From Brachypodius melanocephalos (lineage: Eukaryota > Chordata > Aves > Passeriformes > Pycnonotidae): DNA of 64,000 bases. This document shows, in pieces, positions 54,328 through 64,000 of the stretch (its first letter is position 1; every line of letters begins with the position of its first letter). Where the stretch lies: assembly GCA_013398615.1 (NCBI GenBank), contig VZSR01003816.1:13051711-13115710 (forward strand), in the 5' to 3' direction. A program made the position numbers and the translations under genes. Under the pieces are notes generated by a model. It was not told where the DNA came from. It was given only the letters and a program-made list of their open reading frames with translations, and searched no databases.

Positions 54328-54465
54328 CAGAGAATCACAAACTGCTTGGGGTTGGAAGAAACCTCACAGACCACCCAGATCCACTCCCCTGCCATTGGCA
54401 GGGACACCTTCTAGTAGAACAGGTTGCTCCAAGCCTCATCCAACCTGGCCTTGGACACCAGGGCA
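54328..54465 (-). mobile_element. CR1 LINE 3'-tail fragment
   Basis: It runs tcagagaatcacaaactgc, ggggttggaagaaacctc, gggacaccttctagtag, ggttgctccaagcctcatc and aacctggccttggacacc, in reverse-complement CR1 order. Confidence 0.87.
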
Positions 54466-55373
54466 AGGGGCTCCCCTCTGAGCCCCCTCAGCTCTGCAGG
54501 CTGCAGGGCAAGGAGAGACCCACCAACTGCACATGTCCTGTGTTTCCATGTAGGTAATGGAAGAATTGGCAAATCATGCCCAGGAAAATATAACCAGGGA
54601 TCTTGGGAGCAGAGAGGAACAGGTAAGAGGTGCTTGGAGCCTGATTTTAAAGGTGGTCTTGGTCCCATACAAGGCAGCCAGGGTGGCACAAGAAAAGGAA
54701 CAATTGCAGTTTCAGGTCCGGGTCCAGGTCTGTCAGGAACTCAGGGCCTGGGATCACTCCCAAAAGGTGTGTGACCCCACTGTGGGGTCAACAGTGCCAA
54801 CTCCACTCCCTGCACAGCCTCCACTGTGCACCCCCTGCTCCCAGCACCAGAGGAATTCAATCCTGCCCTTTTTGGGCTGCCAGCTCCAAGCAGCCACCCA
54901 CACTGAGCTCAGTGGGGGCAGCATGAAGGACAGCGTGGCAGCGACTTGGCTGTCATTTGGGACTTGCTTTCCTGCCCTTGTGCTTCAGTCATGGAGGGCA
55001 GAGTCTTCATAGCGTGCTGGGGGAAGAGAGGGAAAGGAACACCTCCTTCCCACCATGGAGCCACGCCAGCCCTGCCCACCAGACCTGCTCTGTCCTTCCC
55101 AGCTGGGAGCTCTCTGTGCACTAGAGGTGGCAGAGAGGACTTGGGGACAGGAGCAGCCCAGTCTTGAAGGGAATGAGCTGCTCTCTGTGCCCATGTGCTT
55201 TGGCAGGTGTGTGACCCCGTTTGGGGGAACAGAGGTGACCTGGGGTGTGGGGCAGCAGCTGTGACCCCCAATCCTTGGGGCTGGGCACTCAGCCAGGCTG
55301 GCACCACAGAGCCAGCCCACGGGCACCCAGAGCTGCAGGTTGCCTGATCCCGGTGGTTTTCCACCCCTTTTGC

Positions 55374-55426
55374 TCCCCAGAGCAGGATGTTGCCTTTCTG
55401 AGGCTCCCCAGAGCAGGATGTTGCTG
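55374..55426. repeat. Short duplication of ccccagagcaggatgttgc
   Basis: The 19-bp word recurs with a gap of about 15 bases. No functional context is recognised. Confidence 0.7.
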
Positions 55427-56599
55427 GCACTGACCCCTCCTTCCCCCTGGCTGTGCCGGTGCCTCGCACCAGAGCCCCAGTGATGCCGCAGGAGCCTCGA
55501 GTGCTTGCTGGCAGCAGCACCTCCCGGATTAACCCAGGGCCCCCCCAAAGGGCTGAGGCACCAGCACTGGCACCCTGCACTGCCACCCCTGCCCTACCGA
55601 GCCCTGTGCCTGTGCTGCCGGTGCCCGGAGCTGCCCCGTGCGGGACCCCTGCCCCCCGCCTGGAGCACGGTATGAAAATGGGGTTGTCCCTCTCTGTTCC
55701 CCTTTTCCCTGGCGTGTGTTCCGGGGCTGTTCCCTCCCCGCAGTCCCCGGGAGCTGCAGCCAGCCTCTCTCGTGTGCCGGGAATGCCGATGAAGGCGCGG
55801 CTCAGGGCGCGCACTGCAGTGCATCCAGCGGAATGCAGAGCAGCCCGTGGGTGCGGGGATCCAGGCAGCTCTGCTGGAGCTGTCGGCCAATTAGTTAAAC
55901 TAATTGTGAGTGAGGAGGGCTGGCGGGTACCCACAGCTCCAGGGAGGCACCTCGACCCTGTCCACAGAGCTGGAGTTCCTGATGCTGCTGCACTGCTGGG
56001 TTTCCAGAGGGAAGATTTTCCCGTTTATTTCCCTGATCTGTGTGCAGGCAGAACTGGTGTGGAATCACCGCCTCTGGATGCCCGGTGGGGCTGTGGCTGG
56101 TTTGTAACCCTGCCCTTGTACCGAATCTCCCATCCCTGTGCCCTGCCTGCCTGCACTTGGGATGTGGTGACAATGCTGTTGTCAACAGCGTGAGCAGCCC
56201 CTGCTGTCCCACCGAGGGAAGCTCGCTCAGGTGGGGAGGGGGCAGATATTTGTTTGTGGAATCGCAGAAATGTGCATGCCTTCCTATTTTCTGCTTGAAA
56301 TTAAGAACAATTCAAACAATGCAAAATTCTGCTCTTGATGCGGCAGGAAGGAGCGTTTGGAAGTATCCTTTGCTGTTTCTGGCTGGGAAAACAAGACATT
56401 ATAAAATATAAGTGTGTGCATGTAGGTCTATGAGGGTTGCATAGGAGAAGCAGGGTGGGGGGCAGCCCGGTGCCTTGTCCAGCCGTGGGGATGGGCGGGT
56501 GCTCAGTGAGCCCCACGTCCCTCCCGATCGGCTGTGACAGATTCCAGCTTGATTGAGGCACAAACACCACCCCTCAACAGCAGCGTGGATTTGCTTATT

Positions 56600-56830
56600 A
56601 ACAAAGGATGAATTCAACTGGCGCTGGCGCCGCTCCAAGCGCGGGAGCTGCTGAGGAGCGTGGAGGGTGTATTAAATATTCATCAAAATCTTGGCACTTC
56701 ACTCGTATCTCTTGCTCTCCTGCCCCCTCCCCTCGAAATCATTTGGTCCTAAAGGCTAGAAGCCTACTTCGAAAATTAATTATTTCATTAACGCCTTTAT
56801 AAATTAGGTTTTTACAACTAAGTCTTTTAG
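56600..56830. promoter_or_regulatory. Candidate conserved noncoding element
   Basis: Unique sequence with gtattaaatattcatc, aaaattaattatttcatt and cctttataaattagg next to a small GC-rich patch (gcgctggcgccgctcc). Alternating AT- and GC-rich unique sequence of this kind is common in vertebrate enhancers. No test of conservation was possible. Confidence 0.28.
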
Positions 56831-56959
56831 GGTCGATGCAAAACGGGTCGTGGTGGTGGCACTTCATCAGGTTTGCTCCTCACGTGAGCCCTGACCCCAG
56901 CACGTGATGGTGCCACCGATGCTCGCGGCAGCATGTGACCCTAAATGCTACGTGAGCTC

Positions 56960-56999
56960 AAAAAAAAAAAAAAAAGAAAGAAAGAAAAAAAGAAAAAAG
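56960..56999. repeat. A-rich/(GAAA)n simple repeat
   Basis: Fifteen A residues followed by gaaa and gaaaaaa units. It could be the tail of an old retroposed copy, but no adjacent retrogene is recognised. Confidence 0.85.
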
Positions 57000-57430
57000 T
57001 AAATACAAAAATATCAGCAGGTTCGTCTCCTGCCTTCACCTGCCCGGCGTGGCGGAGCCGTGCCTGCTCCGTGCCGCTGCCAAGCCCTGCCCTCGGCGCC
57101 GGCAGCGCGGCTCCCCATTCGGTGAGTGAGCAGATCCTTCCAGCAATTAATCGGCGCTGCCTCGTGCCTCATTAGCATGCGGGGCACGCCTGGGCTGCGC
57201 CACCCGCGGCCTCGCACCGCGGCACTGAGCGCGGGGGTCAGGCGTGAGGGCGGGGGGGGTGCTCCGGCCAACGTCCGAGTGTCCGAGTGTCCGTCCTCCC
57301 CGTGTCCTGCTGCTCCTCGGGGCGGGGGTCAATGCGTGCTGCCGGCTTTGCTGCCTGCGTGCCAGGGTTTAACCCGTGCCTGGCTGGGTTTGGGGGCTGG
57401 TTCCTCCTCCTCTGCATCCGAGGGCGCTTG

Positions 57431-57530
57431 GTGCCGGGTGCTCAGCGATGGTGCCGGGTGCTCAGCGATGGTGCCGGGTGCTCAGCGATGGTGCTGGGTG
57501 CTCAGCGATGGTGCCGGGTGCTCAGCGATG
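57431..57530. repeat. 20-bp minisatellite, five near-identical copies
   Basis: The unit gtgccgggtgctcagcgatg is repeated five times head to tail; copy four differs by one base (gtgctgggtg). The near-identity points to recent expansion. Confidence 0.95.
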
Positions 57531-57930
57531 GTCGCCAGTCAGGAGACAGCAGCTCTCTGACAATGCAGATTTTATTTTAGTGCTCCCCCGATGCCTTGTC
57601 TCTCCCCAGTGATGTCCCCAGTGATGCCCTGCTGATGTCCCCGCTGGAGTGGGGCCACCCACTCCATCCCAGGGGCTGCTATGGGGGAACCGGGGCTGAA
57701 TCCGTAACGCCGGGAGCGTTCCCGGTGCCGGGAAGGGCCGGAGGAGCCGCTGCCCGCCGCCCAGCATTAGGATGCAGGTCCATCATCGCCATCTCCCTGG
57801 AGACCATGGGAGCAGAGAGCAGGGAATGGTGTCTGGCTAGCAGCCGTGCCGGGACAGGGCAGCTGCGTGCCCGGCTGGGAGTGAATCCCTGCCCTGTGCC
57901 GGCCCGCCCTTTGTTCCTCGTGGTCAGGGC

Positions 57931-57994
57931 AGGGACGGGACAGCGAGGGACAGGGACGGGGCAGCGGGGGACAGGGACGGGGCAGCGGGGGACA
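57931..57994. repeat. About 21-bp tandem repeat, three copies
   Basis: Units of the form cagggacggggcagcggggga repeat about three times. It lies in a GC-rich stretch. Confidence 0.85.
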
Positions 57995-59099
57995 GCGCCG
58001 GGCACGGCGGGCAGGGCTGGCCCCGCCATCGCTCGCACCCGCCGCAGGCCGAACCGCCAGCAGCAATTTCGTATTTTCTGTCCTTGAACTAATTATTCAC
58101 AAAGCTCCTTGGGGCTGACACCGATAGGAGGTGCCGTTCCCGTGCGATGCTGTCGCGGCTGTGATCCCGTATTTAATTCTCGGGGCATCTCTGGGCCGCT
58201 GCGAGCCCTTTGTGCTGCTGAAGGGAGCCGTATGTTGCAGAGGCATCTCTGAGCATCTTGCTGGAATAGCAGAGAAAGGGATTTCTGGGCGCTGCTGGAT
58301 GCGGCTGCCAATCACCCGGGGTCCCGGCCGGACCCTGGAATGCGCGGCGGCTTCGGCAAACACGGGCTCGTGTTTGGAGCCGGGATTTGCCATCTGCGGG
58401 AATGAGCTCCATAGGCTTTTAATTGGCACCGGCGTCCGCCCTGCCCTGCTCTTACGTTTGCTGCGGCTCCCAAGCCCGGCTCCCGTTTAATTCCATCGGA
58501 GGGGCCGCGGTGGCGCTGCTGGAGGATGATTTCTCCCTGCTGCTCGCACAGATTATCTCTGCCTGCAGGCGGCTGTCCCCGAGCACACCAACCAGCACCA
58601 GTCCCGGTTCGCTCCTCCGCTCTGCCGCAGCATATGCTCACATTCTGGATTTTTGTTGGGTTTAATTGGCTCTGTAATAGTTTCATGGCAGAAATTGTGC
58701 TCCCATCAAAACCTGCTCCTGTGAATGTAGAAGTGAGATAAGGATGAGGGAAAGGGTGTGGTGGAAACCCCAGTGCCAGCTCGGCATCGCCCACATGCTG
58801 TGCAGCCCCCGTGTCACACACCCAGCCCATGGGGGCTCACCTGTGCCTGGGCACATCTCCTGGCAGGTGCCAGGACATCGATGTTATGTCTCAGGGGTCA
58901 GGGCCACTCCTGGGTGCAAATCTCCAGCTGTGCACCAGCTGTGCTGGCTGAGGGACAGCCAAAGCCCACGGCAGCAGCTCCTCAAGTGATAGAGCTGGGG
59001 CACCTGCTCCCCCCTCAACAGCCAGGGGACAGCTGGGTCCGACCCCCTCTCCAGGCATCTCCAGCCACTCCACCGGGTCTCTGGGATCCTCAGCACACG

Positions 59100-59245
59100 A
59101 AGCAGAGCTCTCCCTTTTGATTTAATAAGTATCTGGAAATGTCATAAAAGACGTGATAATAAAATATCAGATGCAGGAAAATGAGTAGCCGAAGGCATTG
59201 AAAAAAGAGACGAGAGTAAACGCAGTAGATTAAGACACTAATTCC
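59100..59245. promoter_or_regulatory. AT-rich block, candidate noncoding element
   Basis: Unique sequence with ttgatttaataagtatc, gtgataataaaatatc and gtagattaagacactaat. It is sharply AT-rich against GC-rich flanks and has no coding frame. Confidence 0.25.
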
Positions 59246-60248
59246 CATTCCTTGTGTGTTCTCCATCTTTCCTGTGTCCTGACAGACAGAAGTTAAATGC
59301 CCCCACTTCCCGGGAAGCACTCTCCGCCTCTCCCTGCTGGATTGTCACCACGGGGTGCCCACAGCCCTAACAGCCAATTTGTCCTCCACATTCCGTTCCT
59401 CATCACTTCCAGAGGAGAGGCTGGGCTGGCTCATCCCCGCTCCCACCGTCAGCACTCGCTCTTAAAAGGCAGGTCAGGCTCCAATGGTAATGGCTAAATT
59501 TGATTTTTACTGCTCTAAGGTATCTCTGCAAAATAAAGACCCAATTGGTGCCTTTGCTCAGACCATGCAACAAAGCAACAGGAGCAAAAACAGAACCAGA
59601 AGGGAAAATAGTCTGGGGGATTTTGGAGAATCCAGCAGGTCCTGCTGTAACTCTGTCACAGTGAGAGCTGGGTGTGGGGGTTTTCTTCCAAATGCAGCTT
59701 TGGAGCAAATCAACCGCCAGTGAATTCCCGAGCCCAACACAGCGCTGTGAGGGCAGGGGCGGGCTCAGCAGCCAGGTGATGGATGTGTTAATGTTTTAAC
59801 AGGCCAACCACCTCATAAATAATTTGCTGGGTTCTGGAAAAGCTGACCTGGTCACAATGGCAATAAAAAGCTGTCCCCCGAGCTCTGCTCCAGGGGTCCA
59901 AAATCCTCCCACGGAAAGGCTTAAGTGGCTTTTAACAATATCTATTTTATGTTGTCAGAGCCCAGTGCTGCTCTGGTGCTGCTGTCTGTGCAAACACCAG
60001 TGCTCAGCTCCAGGGATATTGCAGTTAAAACCCCCAGAAATTGTCACTGAGTGTGCTGGGCACAGCTCTGTGTTTGCTCAGCTGGGTGGGGAGGGATGGG
60101 AGCTCAGCAGTGCCCAGCCCAGGGGAGCAGCAGAGGGTGGTCAGCCTGGGGGGCTCCACAGGAACCCACAGGGATGGGTCCACAGCCACCAGCAGCCCTT
60201 CCAGGCAGCAGGAGCAGATTGAGCCCAGCCTGCAGTCAGGAGATTCAT

Positions 60249-60338
60249 CTGTGTACTGGGTATTCTGCTTCTGTACTGAGTGTTCCCCCTGTGTACTGAG
60301 TGTTCCTCCTCTGTACTGAGTGTTCCTCTTGTGGACTA
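60249..60338. repeat. Degenerate tandem repeat, about 20-22 bp unit
   Basis: Four units of the form ctgtactgagtgttcc with variable spacers. No coding role. Confidence 0.75.
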
Positions 60339-61349
60339 GCTGTTCTGCTCAGATTTTGGGTGCCCCTGGGGCATTTGGGGTGTTCCTGTCGTTTACCAGG
60401 TATTCATTCCTCTTCTATACTGGGTATTCCTCTCCTGTTCTACACATCCTCATCCCGTGCTGGCACTGGGAGCAGTGTTACTCAGTGCAGGGCAGGGCTG
60501 CTGCTGCGTTTTTTGGTGCCCAAGCCTTGCCATGGTGTGTCAGGCTGGTCATGGCATCTGCAGCTCTACTCACAGCCTCATGTGATGTTTTTAGATTTCT
60601 CTGTGCTGCTCGTTGGTCAGTTCCCAGATTTTTCCTGGGTTGCAGCAGGCTGGTGAGCTCTGAACATGTGGAGCTGAGGCATTTGTCCCAACAACCTCTT
60701 TGCTGTAGGATGGGCCAGTGTGGCTCTGTTTCTGTAGCTGCAAATAAGGGAGATTCCAAACACTGGAGTCGTTTGTCAGGCAAAATAGACAGCAAACATC
60801 TTCAGCATGGCACCTCCAGCACAAGGATGGAACTAAAGGGGAAAAAATGAAGAAACAGTTTTGGAGGGCAGATCAGCATGAGCAGCCCCATGCCCTGCTC
60901 CAGCAGCACCGGGACAGCCTGGAATGCCCAGTCTCATCCCTGGCTCCAGCTGTTCCTGCACTCCCATGGGAAGATACAGCTGAGGAGGAGGAGGAGGACG
61001 AGGGCAGCAGTGCCCACCTTGGCAAAGGCTCTGGTGCCCAAAAGGGGCCCAGGTGGAGACAGGTGTTGACAGTGGCTTTGTGTGTTCAGTTTGCTCTGTC
61101 TGGGCTGTGATCTGCACCCACTCTCGTGCTGGTGGTGGTGACAGAGCAGTTCCCTCCCTGGAAATCCCAGCTGGGCAGTGACTGGCACCACGTCTTGCCC
61201 TCTGCCTCTCTGTGGGCACTGCTGAGCCTGACCCGTGGCTGCTGGGGCTCCCCACCATGGCATCCCCTCTCCAAAGCACCTTCTCTCGGGAGCATCTCTT
61301 CTCCCCACCACCCCCTGCACACTCAGCCTCGTCCCAGCCACCACAGACA

Positions 61350-61640
61350 AATGTGGCTGCAATAAGTAAATTTTGTATCCTTGCCCCTATTTTTGCAAAT
61401 GAGTGTAACTGTCAACTGCGGAATAAATGACACCTAATTACTGTTGGGGGGAGTTCAGGCAGGAGGGCTTGGCTGGGAGGGGATCACAGGGAAGCTCCAG
61501 CACTGATGGAAAATGAACAAGATGCTGGCTGTAAGGAACCATAATTATAGAGGACTGACACACTGTGAGCTGTTTATGGTAATGAAGTGGTGCATCAAAT
61601 CAAATTAACCTTAGTTATTTAACACAGAACGCACCGAGGA
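61350..61640. promoter_or_regulatory. AT-rich block upstream of a CpG island, candidate element
   Basis: It contains gcaataagtaaattttg, gacacctaattactg, gtaatgaagtggtgc and caaatcaaattaacc just before the CpG island at 61.65 kb. Unique and non-coding. Its place suggests a promoter-proximal element, by inference. Confidence 0.28.
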
Positions 61641-61649
61641 CTTGGCTCA

Positions 61650-62330
61650 GTGGATGCTAAATCCAAATCCGGAGCCGTTCCCAAGCCAAGGAAGCGGCTC
61701 CAGCGCTGCACGGGCGTCCTTTTGATTTAGGATTGGTTCGGGGAGCGGCCGCAGCGCCGGGACGGCGATGGCGAGGGCGAGCGCGGGCGGAGCGGCGGCA
61801 CAGGCGGTGCGGACAGCCCGGGGAGCGGCGGAGCTGCCGAGGGGAGCGGCGGAGCTGCCGGGGGGCCCCGCCGCCGAGCCCCGCACCATGCGCCCCGCGG
61901 CTCCGCGCTCGCCTCCCGCTGGAGCGGAGCCCAGGCCAGGTCAGTATCCGGCCCCGGGACGAGGGGCACAGGCCGGGGGTTCTCTCCCCGGGATGTTCCC
62001 GTGGCGGGTGCGGCAGGCTCGCCGCCGGCCGCTGCCCAGCCTCGAGAGGAGGATGCGGGCGGTCTGCGCTCCCGCGCTGTTCCATCTCTCCCGCACGATT
62101 CCGTTTCTCCCGTACGGTTCCCTCTGTCCCGCATGGTTCCATCTCTCGCACGGTTCCCTCTGTCCCGCACGGTTCCGTTTCTCCCGCACGGTTCCATCTC
62201 TCCATCTCTCCATCATCTCTCCATCTCTCCATCTCTCCATCTCTCCTCTCTCCTCCCCACGAAGGCTGCGGCCCGCGCAGGAGGAGCGCTCCGGTCGGGA
62301 TCCCCTCACGCTGACGGGTGAGTAACCTTT
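61650..62330 (+). promoter_or_regulatory. CpG island with possible 5' noncoding exon of the next gene (TNRC6A by synteny)
   Basis: CpG-dense sequence with a CCAAT box in reverse (attgg at 61732-61736), no TATA box, and two good splice donors: ccag|gtcagt with GT at 61940 and cgg|gtgagt with GT at 62318. In mammals TNRC6A follows RBBP6 on the same strand, so a TNRC6A first exon is plausible. No TNRC6A coding sequence is visible. A frame from 61768 (MARASAGGAAAQAV) resembles nothing I know. Confidence 0.4.
62083..62260. repeat. C/T-rich tandem repeats (cccgcacggttcc type, then tctccatc type)
   Basis: About six diverged copies of a 20-24 bp unit carrying cccgcacggttcc run into a tctccatc octamer array. 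All are C/T-rich on the plus strand. Confidence 0.85.
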
Positions 62331-64000
62331 CAAATTAACCCAAACTGCGTTAAAGATTAATGAGCTTTCCGAGCAAGGGTCCGCTCTGTGCGCCGGGCTG
62401 CTGCAGCCTGCGCGTCCCTCGGTGCTGCGGGGAGGGATGGATGCTGCAGCCGGGGATGCCGTGAAGGGATGCGGGCACAGCTCAGCTGACCCCGGCGAGC
62501 CCAGAGGGCGTCGTGGCCAGGGGCAGGAGGCGAAGGCACCTCAGGCCAGCGGTTCTGTAAACAGGGTTAGAGGGCTGTTGGTGCCCGCGGTGTGGTTTCG
62601 GATAGCGGCAGGGGGGGTGCGGCAGGCTCAGCCCGGGCTCTCGGCGCTCTGGGGTCGCTCAGGGGCGGGCAGAGCCGCGCTCCCTTTGCCAGGCAGGAAT
62701 GGGTGGTGCTGGCACTGAGCAGGGCGGGGAGCGCCGTGGGGAGCTGCCAGCTGCTGGCACGGCCCAACAGGTAGTTTTGAATTGGTTTGGATTAGGAAAT
62801 GTTTATTCAGTGCCCTGCGTGCCGGAGGGGCCCTCTGGGGAGCCGAGACGCTCTTCAGGGAGAGGATTCCTCTGCAGGACTTCCCACTTGTTGGAACGAC
62901 ACCAATTGCATTTCCAGCCAAAGGCTTTCCTCTGTGTATTTCACGGAGTTGGATGATTGTGGAGTACCCGCAGTCAGGTCCATCCTGAATTATTTTTTTT
63001 TTCCCAGGAATCTGATGGTTCCCCTCCCGGTGTAGCAGATCTTACCCAACAGCATTCAGAGTGCTGAACTGCCCTGTGGCTCCTCCGAGCCTCCCATCCT
63101 CAGCCCGGCACTGGCGCCTCCCCTGAGTACAGAGGAGCACCCTGGGTGTCATCCCAGCAATTCCTCCCCTAGCACTGGCTCCGTGTCCTGCTCCACGGTG
63201 GAGACACTGGATTTTGTGGTTATGAGTTAATTTTGCTTCTTTCCATTAATAGGAAAATGCTGTGTGAGTCCAGAGTGTTAATCACTATTGTAGGGGAATA
63301 AAGAGCAGAGATTTCCTCTAATCCCCTTTAAATGGCCTCCAAATGAGGACTCAACAAAGATGACTAATGACAGACATGATTGAACTAATTTAGTAGGTGA
63401 AGCTCCCAGCTCCTCGAGCTCACTCACAGCCTCTTTGCCCTCACAGCTGAGTAAAACAAACTCATTAGTTTTGTTTTGTTTTGACCAGAGGATTCCCTTT
63501 CTCTACTGAAAACATTTTTGTTCTCTCAGCAAACCTTTTCCTTGCTGCTGCCAAATACCATCTCCCTAATGGGATGCTAAATCCAGTTCCAGTTAGCAGC
63601 CAGCTGCATCCTCATCCCTCACCTATCCTGCCCCTCGAAGGGTTCCCACTGAGCACACATCAGTCTCTCACCAGCTGACAACTGTAATGAAATAGAAAGT
63701 CAATGGAATTTCTCTGGGGATCTCTGGAATGTGTCTGGAAGCCTCTCTGAAGAAGGTTCCCTTCCAGGCCCATAACACACCAAAACCTGTGCAGAGAAAA
63801 GGGCAAAACTGGGGGTCTCATCCCCACAACACTGGGAGTGGTAATTGGAGTACCAGTGCTGTCCATCTTGCTTTTGTTTAATTATCTTTTTGTATTGTTT
63901 GTGCCTGCCTAGACCCGAGCAGGCAGGGAGGGTTTGATGGATAATATGTGAAATCCAGGTCAACACATCCAAGTGTTACTGCCTCATAATTTGCTGCGCC
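62318..64000. other. Region after the CpG island (intron or intergenic)
   Basis: GC-rich to about 62.9 kb, then mixed. An AT-rich unique block at 63200-63480 (gagttaattttgcttc, gactaatgacagacatg) is a weak candidate element. No gene or repeat family is recognised up to the window end. Confidence 0.5.

Larger units (their letters stand above)
48771..61640. other. RBBP6 downstream intergenic region
   Basis: About 12.9 kb without a supportable gene. It contains CR1 fragments, short tandem repeats, an A-rich tract and a few candidate regulatory or CpG-rich blocks, listed separately. The longest open frame (minus strand, 54909-55934) is GC-rich low-complexity sequence with no family resemblance. 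Confidence 0.75.

Noticed and set aside
54909..55934. 341-codon minus-strand open frame, the longest outside RBBP6
   Set aside because: GC-rich, Pro/Gly/Ala/Ser-dominated translation without recognisable domain. In such composition stops are rare, so a chance frame is expected.
56960..56999. A-rich tract as the tail of a retroposed gene
   Set aside because: No recognisable retrogene or target-site duplication was found beside it; it reads as a simple repeat.
1..64000. tRNA, rRNA, snoRNA or microRNA genes, CRISPR arrays, bacterial operons
   Set aside because: No tRNA A/B-box pairs in tRNA spacing, rRNA core words, or regular spacer arrays were noticed. Splice structure and CR1 content mark vertebrate DNA. 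A covariance-model scan was not possible, so small RNAs in introns cannot be excluded.

Overview
The window is vertebrate genomic DNA, almost certainly avian. It has spliced genes with GT/AG introns, many short truncated CR1-type LINE tails in both orientations, GC-rich gene-poor stretches with minisatellites, and compact introns. No bacterial, plasmid or viral gene organisation was found. The gene order CACNG3 then RBBP6, both on the plus strand, matches the mammalian order on human 16p (PRKCB, CACNG3, RBBP6, TNRC6A), recalled from memory.

Layout. (1) Positions 1 to about 5.8 kb hold the last three coding exons and 3' UTR of CACNG3, an AMPA-receptor auxiliary subunit (TARP gamma-3); exon 1 lies upstream of the window. 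(2) About 5.8 to 19.8 kb is intergenic, with CR1 fragments, a CTTC microsatellite, a 300-bp minisatellite and several AT-rich blocks that look like candidate conserved noncoding elements. (3) 19.84 to 48.77 kb is a complete RBBP6 gene: a CpG-island promoter, 17 coding exons reconstructed with consistent splice sites and reading phase (1775 codons plus stop), and a 3' UTR with a clear poly(A) signal. (4) 48.8 to 61.6 kb is intergenic, again with CR1 pieces, tandem repeats and candidate regulatory blocks. (5) 61.65 to 62.33 kb is a CpG island with two good splice donors and C/T-rich tandem repeats. It may be the promoter and 5' noncoding exon of the next gene (TNRC6A by synteny), but no recognisable TNRC6A coding sequence is present.

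The two genes are functionally unrelated: CACNG3 is a synaptic membrane protein and RBBP6 is a nuclear RING E3 ligase and 3'-end-processing factor. The most notable observations are in RBBP6. There is a likely DWNN-only short isoform made by reading through the exon 3 donor into an intronic poly(A) signal. A Q12-P10 homopolymer tract follows the RING finger. A segment present in my memory of mammalian RBBP6 is missing at the exon 13/14 junction. A duplicated AATAAA-bearing repeat sits just before the 102-bp exon 15. No wholly new biological system was found; the intergenic findings are candidates that need alignment or expression data.
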